Assembly (NCBI RefSeq): GCF_004765795.1
Contig: NZ_SBIV01000003.1
Span: 310,001 to 374,000, forward strand
DNA length: 64,000 nt
From: Halorussus marinus
GTDB taxonomy: Archaea > Halobacteriota > Halobacteria > Halobacteriales > Haladaptataceae
Reading direction: 5' to 3'
Shown here: positions 37,555-45,682 of the stretch, piece after piece
How the letters are laid out: every line of letters starts with the position of its first letter
How positions within the stretch are numbered: the stretch's first letter is position 1
Program-made: the position numbers and the translations under genes
Notes under the pieces: generated by a model
Database searches by the model: none
What the model was told of the DNA's origin: nothing
Seen by the model: only the letters and a program-made list of their open reading frames with translations

Positions 37555-38514
37555 TCACTCCTCGAACGGGAGTTCGGGCTCGTAGCCGACCGCCTCGACC
37601 GCGGCGTCGAGCGTCTCCTCGACGTTGTCGCCGGTTTCGACGCTCATGTAGGCGTCGGCCTCCACGTCCGTCGAGAGGTCGGACTTGTTGCAGACGGTGA
37701 GCACGGGGACGTCGCCGAACTGTTCGGCCAGCGCGTCCCGGAGTTCGAGCTGGGCGTCGAGGGGGTAGCCGCAGTAGCCGCTTGCGTCCACCACGAACAG
37801 GACGGCGTCGGCGAGGTGTTCGAGCGCCGAGACCGCCTGATTCTCGATGTCGTTGCGCTCGTCGGCCGGCCGGTCGAGCAGGCCCGGCGTGTCGACGATC
37901 TGGTACCGGATGCGATCGCGGTCGAAGTGGCCGACGTGGACGCCCTTGGTCGTGAACGGGTACTCCGCGATCTCGTTGCGGGCGTTGGTGACGTCGTTGA
38001 CGAACGAGGACTTGCCCACGTTGGGGTAGCCCGCGACCACGACGGTCGGCTCGTCGGGGTCGATCTCGGGGAGGTCCCGGAGGGCGTTGCGCGCCTCGCC
38101 CACCCGTTCGAGGTCCGCCTCGACCTCCTCGACGACCGACGCGAGCCGGGCGAACCCCTGCTTGCGGAGCTTGCGGTCGGTTTCGAGGTCGCCGGTGAGC
38201 CGGCCCTGATACTCCCGGCCGATCTCTTTGGTCTTGTGGCTTGCCCACTGGACCTCCGAGAGGCTCTGGCGGAGTTCGTTCACGTCGACGATCGCGTCGG
38301 CGAGTTCGTAGTAGAACGGATCGACCTCGCGGAAATCGGGCCACTCGGTCGCGACGTTGCCCAGATTGTCGCTCAGGACGTTCGACGCCGTCTGGAGCAT
38401 CGACTGCTGGGCCTGAGTGCCGCTCTTGGCCCGTCCCGCACGCGCCGCCCGCGAGAACGCCTGGTCGATGAGTTCCTCCGACGTGGGCGTCGTCGGAAGG
38501 GATTCGAAAATCAT
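37555..38514 (-). CDS. NOG1-type GTPase
   Basis: 319 aa from ATG 38514 (MIFESLPTTPTSEELIDQAF). G1 VVAGYPNVGKSSFVNDV, G3 VDTPGLLDRPADERN and G4 VCNKSDL are preceded by the long NOG1 N-terminal helical domain. NOG1 proteins bind pre-60S/50S ribosomes in eukaryotes and archaea. Convergent with copy 2 of TIGR00341, with a 10-bp gap. Confidence 0.9.
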   Translation of the reverse strand: MIFESLPTTPTSEELIDQAFSRAARAGRAKSGTQAQQSMLQTASNVLSDNLGNVATEWPDFREVDPFYYELADAIVDVNELRQSLSEVQWASHKTKEIGREYQGRLTGDLETDRKLRKQGFARLASVVEEVEADLERVGEARNALRDLPEIDPDEPTVVVAGYPNVGKSSFVNDVTNARNEIAEYPFTTKGVHVGHFDRDRIRYQIVDTPGLLDRPADERNDIENQAVSALEHLADAVLFVVDASGYCGYPLDAQLELRDALAEQFGDVPVLTVCNKSDLSTDVEADAYMSVETGDNVEETLDAAVEAVGYEPELPFEE

Positions 38515-38612
38515 GGACGTACGTAGCTCTCGCGGGCTTAAAAGGGCGTTCATACCGACGGCCGGCGCGCGATCACCCATCCCTAAGTACCACCAACTAC
38601 TACCACAAGCTA

Positions 38613-40001
38613 ATGAGTGACACCTCGACTCAGTTCACCCGACGACCGGCCCCGGTCTCGAAGCCAGCCGTCCTCACCGTCGCGGGGAGCGACTCGGGCG
38701 GCGGCGCCGGGATTCAGGCGGACCTGAAGACGATCGAGGCCCACGGCGGGTTCGGCGCGAGCGCGGTCACGGCGGTCACGGCCCAGCACACCCGCGGCGT
38801 CGAGTCGACCCACGTCCTGCCCGCCCGAGAGGTCGGGGCCCAGTTCGACGCGGTCGCCGCGGACCTCGACGTGCGGGCCGCCAAGACCGGCATGCTCGCC
38901 ACGGCCGAGAACGTCCGGACGGTGGCCGACCGGGCGGCGACCGCCGACTTCCCGGTCGTCGTCGACCCCGTGATGGTGGCGGCCTCGGGCGACCGCCTGC
39001 TCGATCCCGACGCCGAGGACGCCTACGAGGGTCTCCTCGCCGAGGCCGCGCTGGTGACGCCCAACGCCGAGGAGGCCCGAGTCCTCACCGGCATCGCGGT
39101 CGAGGACGCCGACTCCGCCGCCGCGGCGGGCGAGGCGCTCGTCGAGATGGGTGCGGACGCGGCGCTCCTCACGGGCGGGCACGTCTCGGGCGAGACGGTT
39201 CGGGACACGCTGGTCACGCCCGACCGGACCCGCACCGTCGACCACCCGCGGGTCGAGACCGACGCGACCCACGGCTCGGGGTGTGCGCTCTCGGCCGCGA
39301 TCGCCGCCCGACTCGCGCTCGGCGACGACCTCCCCGCCGCGGTCGAGGCCGGCGTCGAGTTCGTCGCGCGTGCGGTCCGTTACAACCTCGACGTCGGCGA
39401 GGGGCCGGGTGCGGTCCACCACGCGGTCGGACTCCGGAACCGCGCCGCCCGCGAACCCGCCGCGGAGGCCGTCAGCGAGGTCGTCGGGCGACTCGTCGAG
39501 GCGGACGTCTCGGCGGTCGTCCCCGAAGTGGGGACGAACGTCGTCGGCGCGACCCCCTACGCCGAATCGGTCGGCGAGACCGCGGCCGTCGAGGGCCGGA
39601 TCACCCGGACGCTCTCGGGCGTTCGGCCCACCCGCGGGGTTCGGTTCGGCGCGTCGAGCCACGTCGCGCGATTCCTGCTGGCCGCCCGGGAGTTCGACCC
39701 CGAACTCCGATTTGCCGCCAACTGCCGGTTCGACGCCGACGTGGAGGCCGCGCTCGACGACCTCGGCTGGCCGGTCGCCGAGTACGACCGCGACGCCGAG
39801 CCCGACGCCGTGAAAGAACCGGAGGGGTCGACGATGCAGTGGGGCGCGCGTCGGGCCTTCGAGGCGGCCGCGGGCACGCCGGTCGCGGTCGTGGACCGCG
39901 GCGAGGTCGGCAAGGAGGCGATGACGAAACTGGTCGCGTCCGATCCCGCGACGCTGGCCGACCGCGTCGTGGGGCTCGCCGAGGCGGTCGCGGGCGAGTA
40001 G
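38613..40001 (+). CDS. thiDN: ThiD-ThiN fusion: HMP/HMP-P kinase and thiamine-phosphate synthase
   Basis: 462 aa. ThiD part (residues ~18-270): VAGSDSGGGAGIQADLKTIE, AKTGML, VVDPVMVAASGD and THGSGCALSAAIAARLA. It phosphorylates hydroxymethylpyrimidine twice. ThiN part (residues ~285-462): VPEVGTNVVGATPYAES, RFGASSHVARFLLAAREFDP and STMQWG; archaeal ThiN replaces ThiE in joining the pyrimidine and thiazole phosphates. ATG 38613. No THI-box riboswitch is visible upstream, as expected where a protein regulator controls thiamine genes. Confidence 0.93.
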   Translation: MSDTSTQFTRRPAPVSKPAVLTVAGSDSGGGAGIQADLKTIEAHGGFGASAVTAVTAQHTRGVESTHVLPAREVGAQFDAVAADLDVRAAKTGMLATAENVRTVADRAATADFPVVVDPVMVAASGDRLLDPDAEDAYEGLLAEAALVTPNAEEARVLTGIAVEDADSAAAAGEALVEMGADAALLTGGHVSGETVRDTLVTPDRTRTVDHPRVETDATHGSGCALSAAIAARLALGDDLPAAVEAGVEFVARAVRYNLDVGEGPGAVHHAVGLRNRAAREPAAEAVSEVVGRLVEADVSAVVPEVGTNVVGATPYAESVGETAAVEGRITRTLSGVRPTRGVRFGASSHVARFLLAAREFDPELRFAANCRFDADVEAALDDLGWPVAEYDRDAEPDAVKEPEGSTMQWGARRAFEAAAGTPVAVVDRGEVGKEAMTKLVASDPATLADRVVGLAEAVAGE

Positions 40002-40011
40002 CCGTCCGCGA

Positions 40012-41046
40012 TCACTCGCCGGCGTCGGCCGCGTTCGCCACGATCTGTCCGGCGTGGACGAAGTCGCGGTCGCGCTCGACCGGGTCGCTCTCGGGGGTGC
40101 GGGTCGCGACGTCGGCGAACCGGACCGGCAGTCCCATCCCGACGAAGAAGTTCGGGCGGTCCTGAACGTGGAAGTGGAGGTGGGGCTCGGTCGTGTTCCC
40201 CGAGTTGCCACACCGGCCGATCCGGTCGCCGCGCTCGACCCGGTCGCCGGCCGAGACCGCCACGCTCCCCCGTTTCAGGTGGGCCAGAACGCTGTACTCG
40301 CCGTCGGCGTGACGGATCGTCACGTAGTTGCCCCGGATGTCGCGCTGGCGCGGGTCGAGCCAGCCGTCGGTGCGGTGGTAGTCGCGGTGGCCGTCGCTGG
40401 CCGCGACCACCTCGCCGTCGGCGGGCGCGACGATCGGCTCGCCGAAACAGTAGTGGGCCTCGGGGCCCGACCGGTCGCCCGCGTGGGTGCGCCCCGACTC
40501 GTCGGTGATCACCAAGTCGTGGGCGTACCGCTGGGTCAAGATGCCCCACGAGTGGGAGTAGCGCCGGTCGGGACTGCCGTTGACCACCGTCCACTCGCCC
40601 TCGAACGGGAGCCGGTAGTCGACCGGGCTGTCGTGGCTGTCGGGATCGGGTAACCGACCGCGGTACCGCACGAGGATGGGGACGTGGCCCGCCAGTTGCA
40701 ACAGGCTGGTCACAAACACCGCCGGCTGGAACTGGAGCAGGAACATCCCGAGATACGCCCGGACGGTCGCGGCCCGGCCGCCGGTGTCGATCCAGTCGGT
40801 CGGCGCCGGCTGGTCGTCGTCGCCGGTCGTGGCCGAAGCGACGCCTTTGACGTACGGCCACAGCCCGAACAGGAAAAACAGCATGAAGTCTTCGAGGTGT
40901 TCGAAGCGCTCGAACGCGATCGCGGGCAGTCCGATGAACCCCAGCACCGAGAGCACCGTCGGATCGGGGATTCGGCCCAACAGCCGGTCGAGTCGCTCTC
41001 GTTTGGGCTTGCGCTCGGACGCGGCGGGGTGACGCGACTCCGTCAT
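40012..41046 (-). CDS. M23-type metallopeptidase with N-terminal membrane segments
   Basis: 344 aa. Two or three membrane segments in residues 30-125, then an M23 (LytM-like) domain, with RYAHDLVI, GEPIVAPADGEVVAASDGH, NYVTIRHADGEYSVLAHLKR and the metal-binding TEPHLHFHVQ. M23 proteins cut glycine-containing peptides in bacterial walls; in haloarchaea the target is unknown and may be a surface glycoprotein. ATG 41046. Confidence 0.8.
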   Translation of the reverse strand: MTESRHPAASERKPKRERLDRLLGRIPDPTVLSVLGFIGLPAIAFERFEHLEDFMLFFLFGLWPYVKGVASATTGDDDQPAPTDWIDTGGRAATVRAYLGMFLLQFQPAVFVTSLLQLAGHVPILVRYRGRLPDPDSHDSPVDYRLPFEGEWTVVNGSPDRRYSHSWGILTQRYAHDLVITDESGRTHAGDRSGPEAHYCFGEPIVAPADGEVVAASDGHRDYHRTDGWLDPRQRDIRGNYVTIRHADGEYSVLAHLKRGSVAVSAGDRVERGDRIGRCGNSGNTTEPHLHFHVQDRPNFFVGMGLPVRFADVATRTPESDPVERDRDFVHAGQIVANAADAGE

Positions 41047-41111
41047 CGTCTACTCCGATCGCCGGGATCGGGCTTCAGTGTTTGGCGAACCGTTCTTCTA
41101 TTGGATTTCTG

Positions 41112-41993
41112 TCACTCTCGCTCGACGGACTCGACGTCGGTCGCGGTCACCCGCCCGCGGTCGTCGAGGGTAGCGCGGAGCGTCTCGTCGCCGACTCCGA
41201 CCGACATCCGGAGCGTCTCGTCGCCGTCGACCCGTTCGACTGGCGCATCGGCCCGCGCGAACTCCAGTTCCCACCAGTAGCCGTCGCGTATTGACCTGCC
41301 GTGGCGGCGGTAGAGCGCCTCGACCTCGGGGTGGCCGACCAGACAGCACCCCGCCGGCACGTCGAGGGTGCTCCCGCACGCTTCACACCGGGCGCGAAAG
41401 CGATACGGCTGGCCCGCGCCGTCGGTCGGTTCGAGGCGGGTCTCGACGCTCGCGTAGCAGTCCGGGCAGGTGCCCGCCCGGATGGTCTCGACCGTCTGGT
41501 AGAGGTCGAGGGTCGCGGTCCGAACCAGCTCCCGGAGGGTGGCGCCGCTGGCGGCGTTCGGCGGCAGGCTCCAGACGAACAGCCGGTGGTCGTTCGCACA
41601 CCGGACCGAGAGCACCCCGTCGTCGTAGCGCCCGACCGCCCCCGCCCCGCAGAGCTCGCAGTCGCTGTCGAGGTCGGTCGGCCCGAGGGTCGCTCGCTCG
41701 GTGTACGTGCCGGCGACGATGGCGGTCGCCACCTCGCTACCGGCGTACGTCAGCCGATAGCTTCCGTCGTCGGTCTGCTCGACGAACGGCCCGCGGAGCT
41801 TTTCGAGGTGGTACCGAAATCGACCGGAGTCCCTGACGCCGACCCGCTTTCGGAGCTCCGAGAACGCCAGCCCCGGCTCGTCGGGGTCGCTCCGGCGGTC
41901 GTCGGCGAGCGTTTCGAGCACCGCCACCCGGATCGGGTCGCCGAGCGCGGCGAACGCGGTCGCGGGCTCGATGGCCTCCTCGTCGGCGCTCAT
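41112..41993 (-). CDS. ArsR-like winged-helix regulator with zinc-ribbon segments
   Basis: 293 aa from ATG 41993. Residues ~8-85 are a winged helix (FAALGDPIRVAVLETLADDR, RFRYHLEKLRGPFVEQTDDG). The rest has two Cys clusters, CELCGAG and CPDC...CEACGST, that would form zinc ribbons in a ligand- or signal-sensing region. Related haloarchaeal proteins are annotated as helix-turn-helix regulators. It lies beside the copper-handling genes, reading away from them; a link is possible but not shown. Confidence 0.75.
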   Translation of the reverse strand: MSADEEAIEPATAFAALGDPIRVAVLETLADDRRSDPDEPGLAFSELRKRVGVRDSGRFRYHLEKLRGPFVEQTDDGSYRLTYAGSEVATAIVAGTYTERATLGPTDLDSDCELCGAGAVGRYDDGVLSVRCANDHRLFVWSLPPNAASGATLRELVRTATLDLYQTVETIRAGTCPDCYASVETRLEPTDGAGQPYRFRARCEACGSTLDVPAGCCLVGHPEVEALYRRHGRSIRDGYWWELEFARADAPVERVDGDETLRMSVGVGDETLRATLDDRGRVTATDVESVERE

Positions 41994-42099
41994 CGTGAAT
42001 CGGTGCGTGGTACACCGGCCATCCGGAGAACCGTTACGGTCGACGAAGCGCCACGTCGCCGACCCCAGCACCCTTCGGGCGCCGGCCCGAAGGTCGAGT

Positions 42100-42426
42100 A
42101 TGGCAGACTCGACCGACGACGAACTCGCCGAACTCGCGGCGGACCTCCACGCCGCCCTCGAAGCGACGGCCGAACTCCCGGTCGAGGCGTCGGCGAGCCG
42201 GTGGCTCGGCGAGGCCGAAGCGGTCGCCGGCGACGCCGCGCGCGCCGCCCGCGAGGCCGACGCGGCGTCCGGAGCGGATCCGGACGGCCCCGAGGCGGTC
42301 GTCGAAGCGCGCGTCGAACAGGTCCGGATGCTCCTCTCGAACGTCGACGCGACCGGGAGCGAGGCGGCCGACCAGCGGGTCGGGACCGCCCGGGAGCTGG
42401 CCGCGGAAATCGACTCGCGGCTCTAG
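42100..42426 (+). CDS. 108-aa acidic helical protein of unknown function
   Basis: Starts MADSTDDELAELAADLHAAL at ATG 42100. Almost entirely Ala/Glu/Asp-rich helix, without Cys or membrane segments; it probably forms a small helical bundle. Its TAG stop shares the CTAG at 42423-42426 with the stop of the convergent copper-storage-like gene. No family recognised. Confidence 0.55.
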   Translation: MADSTDDELAELAADLHAALEATAELPVEASASRWLGEAEAVAGDAARAAREADAASGADPDGPEAVVEARVEQVRMLLSNVDATGSEAADQRVGTARELAAEIDSRL

Positions 42427-42764
42427 GCCGCCATCTCCCGGCAGGTCCGGGCACACTCCTCCAGAACGTCCGCGCAGGTCTGGCAGTGATCGTGGTCGTG
42501 CTGGCGACACTCCTCGGCGCACTCCTCGCAGGCGTCCGCGCAGGTCTCGGCGAGGTCCTCGCTGTACTCGGAGTTGCGCGCCATGAACCGGGCGTGCATG
42601 CTGGCGACGTCCGCCACGTCCCGGCACAGCCGGATACACCGGGACATGTCCATCTCCTCGTCGAGACACTCGTCGGCGCACCACTCGCAGGCCTGGGTCG
42701 CCTCGAAGCAGTTGTCGATACACTCGTCCATCTCGTCGCTCACGTCGAGTTCTGACAGTGCCAT
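42423..42764 (-). CDS. Four-helix-bundle Cys-rich copper-binding protein (Csp/DUF326-like)
   Basis: 113 aa with 15 cysteines, many spaced C-x3-C or C-x2-C along helices (ECIDNCFEATQACEWCADEC, CADACEECAEECRQHDHDHC). This pattern is that of Csp copper-storage proteins, in which Cys side chains line the bundle interior and bind many Cu(I). No export signal, so a cytosolic store like Csp3. Located 190 bp from a CopZ-like chaperone on the other strand. Confidence 0.85.
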   Translation of the reverse strand: MALSELDVSDEMDECIDNCFEATQACEWCADECLDEEMDMSRCIRLCRDVADVASMHARFMARNSEYSEDLAETCADACEECAEECRQHDHDHCQTCADVLEECARTCREMAA

Positions 42765-42951
42765 CGCGGTCTCAGGCTCACGGCAATGACCGTCTTAGGG
42801 TCTGTGGCTAGCGGATCGGACGCTGTGGGGCCGTTAGCCCCACGCAGTCGAAAGACGCCCGGCGCTCGCTTTTGGTTCCGAGATCGAACGGCCGATTCGC
42901 CGAACGATCGAAGGCACAAACCCGAAAAAGGGGGACCGCCAAGGAACGGAC

Positions 42952-43149
42952 ATGGCGAACGAGATCACCGTCGAAGGGATGAGCTGTGGCGGCTGTGAGG
43001 AGACCGTCGAGGACGCGCTCTCGGACCTGCCGGGCGTGCGCGCCGCCGAGGCCGACAACGAGACCGACACCGTCGTCGTGGAGGGCGACGCCAGCGACTC
43101 GGACCTCGCGGCCGCAGTCGAGGACGCCGGCTACGAGCCAAAGCTCTGA
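42952..43149 (+). CDS. CopZ-like heavy-metal-associated chaperone
   Basis: 65 aa, one ferredoxin-like HMA domain. The metal motif GMSCGGCEETVEDALSDLPG (M-x-C-x2-C) is intact, and the fold ends with AAAVEDAGYEPKL. Carries Cu(I) to partner proteins. Its neighbour is a Cys-rich copper-storage-like protein, so the two would form a copper buffer and shuttle; no P-type ATPase is present in the window. Confidence 0.9.
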   Translation: MANEITVEGMSCGGCEETVEDALSDLPGVRAAEADNETDTVVVEGDASDSDLAAAVEDAGYEPKL

Positions 43150-43303
43150 GCCGCCCCGGCGCGTCCGCTATCGGTCACCGACACGCCGCGTGCGATCCGC
43201 GCCGAGGCGTCGACACGAGGTGGGGCGTCGGCGTCCCGTCGATGACTCGCTGTCGTATCAACACATCAATACTTATATTCGTGGGAGCCGGTCGTTCAAT
43301 CAC

Positions 43304-43756
43304 ATGACCGACAACCCGAACGACTGCGGCGTCGGCATTCGCGGCGTCGCGATGGGGATCGACTCGGTGGTCTGGTTCGGACTCCTGTTCGCGGCGATCT
43401 ATCCGATCGCCGCGCTCACCGGCGACATCGAGACCACCGCGACAGGGACCGACGCCGATCTCACGGGGACTCCCGCCACCGCGGCCTTCCTGCTGTGGCT
43501 CGGGCTCGGCGTCGGCTACCACACGCTGTTCGAGTGGCGCTCGGGCAAGACCCTCGGCAAGTACCTCGTCGGCATCCGGGCGGTCGAGGACGACGGCTCG
43601 CCCCTGACGCTCCGGTCGGCGGCGGTGCGCAACGTCTCGCGGCTCGTCGACGTGTTGCCGCTCTTCTACGTCGTCGGGATCGTCGCGGCGCTCCTCTCGG
43701 ACCGCTACAAGCGGGTGGGCGACCGACTCGCCGACACGGTGGTGGTCCGGACGTGA
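43304..43756 (+). CDS. RDD-family membrane protein
   Basis: 150 aa, about three membrane segments. The RDD signature is slightly changed (GIRGVAMGIDSVVWFGLLFA) and followed by FEWRSGKTLGKYLVGIRAVE and RYKRVGDRLADTVVV, all typical. RDD proteins are poorly understood; some act in ion exchange. ACTTATATTC at 43271-43280 is a TATA-like box 24-33 nt before ATG 43304. Confidence 0.85.
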   Translation: MTDNPNDCGVGIRGVAMGIDSVVWFGLLFAAIYPIAALTGDIETTATGTDADLTGTPATAAFLLWLGLGVGYHTLFEWRSGKTLGKYLVGIRAVEDDGSPLTLRSAAVRNVSRLVDVLPLFYVVGIVAALLSDRYKRVGDRLADTVVVRT

Positions 43757-43820
43757 CGGGAGTCGGTTCGCGGCGTGCCGAGACACCAACTGATAACTAC
43801 GCCGGTGCTAAACTGCCGGT

Positions 43821-43856
43821 ATGACCAGTGAACTGGCCGCGAGGTGGTCCGCGTGA
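43821..43856 (+). CDS. 11-codon upstream ORF overlapping the ThDP enzyme start
   Basis: Encodes MTSELAARWSA. Its ATG sits 21-30 nt after TGATAACTAC (43791-43800), the place for a leaderless start, and its TGA overlaps the GTG of the following gene as GTGA (43853-43856). A GAGGTGG Shine-Dalgarno-like stretch inside it precedes that GTG. Looks like a coupled leader ORF. Confidence 0.4.
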   Translation: MTSELAARWSA

Positions 43857-45526
43857 GCGACGAGAAACGGGGCGGAGACTACGTCTACGAGGCGCTTTTG
43901 GACGCCGGCGTCGATCTGCTGGTCGGCATCCCGGGGACCCAGACGCTCCCGCTCGACCGGACGGTCGTCGAGCGCGACGAGATGGAGTACCTGATGGCCC
44001 GCCACGAGACCGCCGTCCCCCACATCGCGTGGGGGTACTACGAGTCGGGCGGCGGCGTCGCCGCCACGCTCACGGTCCCGGGGCCGGGCGACACGAACGC
44101 GATGCACGGCCTGAAGAACGCCTCGGAGGACTGCGTGCCGATCCTCCACGTCTCGGCCGACGTCAACCCCGAGGACCGCGGGAAGGGCCCGATCCACGAG
44201 ATCGAGGCCGACACCTTCGACAACGCGGTGAAAGCGAACGTCGCCGTCGAGTCGGCGCTCGAACTCCCCGCGAAGCTGGCCGGCGGCATCGAGACCGCGC
44301 TCGAACCCCCGACCGGTCCCGTCCGGCTCGGGGTGCCGAGCCGCATCCTCGACGAGACGGTCGACGCGCCGGCCGCGACGGTCTCGCCCGAGCGGACGAC
44401 GTGGGACGCCGGCGACGACGCCGCGGCCGCCGCCGACCTGCTCGCCGACGCCGACCGACCCGTGGTGTATCTCGGCGGCGGCGCCCGCCGGTCGCCGGGC
44501 GCCACCGAGGCGGTCCGCGGGCTGGTCGAGGACCTCGACGCCCCCGTGGTCGCCTCCTACAAGGGGAAGGGCGTCTTCCCGGAGGACGACGACCGCTTCC
44601 TCGGCGTGACCGGCTCGCACCTGCCCGCGGGCGCCGAGCGCGTCCTCGATCGCGCGGACGTCGTGCTCGCGCTCGGGACCGACTTCGACGGCGTGACGAC
44701 CGCCCACTGGTCGCTCCCGATGGGCGAGCAACTGATTCACGTCACCCTCGACACGTCGGCGGTCGGCGCCTCCTACGAGCCTGAGGTGGCCGTCCTCTCG
44801 GACGTCGCCGACGCGGTCGACTCGATCCGCGAGGGCCTCGACGGCGCGGGCGCCGGCGGCTGGGACGGCGGCGCTGTCGGGTCCGCGGTCCGTTCGGAGT
44901 ACCGCGAGACCCTCGACGCCGCGGGGCTGTTCGAGGACGGCGCGCCGCTCAACACGCCCGGCGTGATCGACGCCGTCCGCGAGTCGACGCCCCGCGAGGC
45001 GCCGGTCGCGGTCGACGTCGGCGGCTTCCGGCTGTGGGCGATGCAGGCGTTCACGGCCTACGACCCCGAGCGGTACGTCGCCGCGGGCTCGTGGGCCGGG
45101 ATGGGCGTCGGCCTGCCGGCCGCCATCGGCGCGGCGTTCGCCAACCCCGACGAGCCGGTGGTCTGTCTCACCGGCGACGGCGGGCTGATGATGTGTATCC
45201 ACGAGCTCCACACCGCCGCCGAGTACGACCTCGACGTGACGGTCGTGGTCTCGAACAACGCCGACTACGGCGTCATCAGCAAGTCGCCGAAGATCGAACA
45301 GTACACCGAGGGCCACCAGTTCACCTGGGGGTCGCCCGACTTCGCGACCGTCGCCGAGGGGTTCGGCTGTCGGGGCACCCGCGCGGAGTCGCTCGGCGAA
45401 CTCCGCGAGGCCGTCGACGACGCGGTCGGCCGCGACGGGCCGGACCTGATCGACGTGCCGATCGAGACCGACGAGCAGTCCGCGGCCGAGGCGGCCGACT
45501 ACGAGTCGACGATCGACCTGCCGTAA
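43853..45526 (+). CDS. ThDP-dependent enzyme, acetolactate-synthase-like
   Basis: 557 aa from GTG 43853 (a GTG 9 nt upstream is possible). Activating glutamate in YLMARHETAVPHIAWGYYES, and the ThDP/Mg motif runs from GDGGLMMCIHELHTAAEYD to VVSNN. A middle NAD/FAD-fold-like domain holds VVYLGGGARRSPGATEAVRG. Related to acetolactate synthase large subunits, benzoylformate decarboxylases and similar enzymes, but no IlvN-type regulatory subunit follows, so substrate is open. Start supported by the GAGGTGG Shine-Dalgarno-like stretch and the overlapping mini-ORF. Confidence 0.85.
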   Translation: MSDEKRGGDYVYEALLDAGVDLLVGIPGTQTLPLDRTVVERDEMEYLMARHETAVPHIAWGYYESGGGVAATLTVPGPGDTNAMHGLKNASEDCVPILHVSADVNPEDRGKGPIHEIEADTFDNAVKANVAVESALELPAKLAGGIETALEPPTGPVRLGVPSRILDETVDAPAATVSPERTTWDAGDDAAAAADLLADADRPVVYLGGGARRSPGATEAVRGLVEDLDAPVVASYKGKGVFPEDDDRFLGVTGSHLPAGAERVLDRADVVLALGTDFDGVTTAHWSLPMGEQLIHVTLDTSAVGASYEPEVAVLSDVADAVDSIREGLDGAGAGGWDGGAVGSAVRSEYRETLDAAGLFEDGAPLNTPGVIDAVRESTPREAPVAVDVGGFRLWAMQAFTAYDPERYVAAGSWAGMGVGLPAAIGAAFANPDEPVVCLTGDGGLMMCIHELHTAAEYDLDVTVVVSNNADYGVISKSPKIEQYTEGHQFTWGSPDFATVAEGFGCRGTRAESLGELREAVDDAVGRDGPDLIDVPIETDEQSAAEAADYESTIDLP

Positions 45527-45625
45527 GCCGCGGCTCCGACCGCCGACCCGCGTTCGGTCGCCGGCCGGTCGCGCGGCCCGACCGAACCCGCACGGTTTTA
45601 GTCGGCCTCGGCCCTGTGACCGAGT

Positions 45626-45682
45626 ATGATTTCGAGCGCTCTCGTCAGTCCAGCGGGAGGTGGGTCCCGTGTCCGACCCTGA
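45626..45682 (+). CDS. 18-codon upstream ORF overlapping the mutS start
   Basis: Encodes MISSALVSPAGGGSRVRP. GGTTTTAG (45595-45601) lies 25-31 nt before its ATG, as for a leaderless start. It runs 14 nt into mutS in another frame and contains the GGGAGG (45655-45660) that precedes the mutS GTG. May be a regulatory leader ORF or only a leader RNA with a chance ATG. Confidence 0.35.
   Translation: MISSALVSPAGGGSRVRP

Noticed and set aside
38515-38612. Possible thiamine (THI-box) riboswitch before thiDN
   Set aside because: The gap is only about 100 bp and none of the conserved THI-box core sequence is present.
43821-43856. True N-terminus of the ThDP enzyme lost by frameshift
   Set aside because: The enzyme N-terminus from GTG 43853 is already complete (YVYEALLDAGVDLLVGIPG), so the mini-ORF is not a displaced coding segment.
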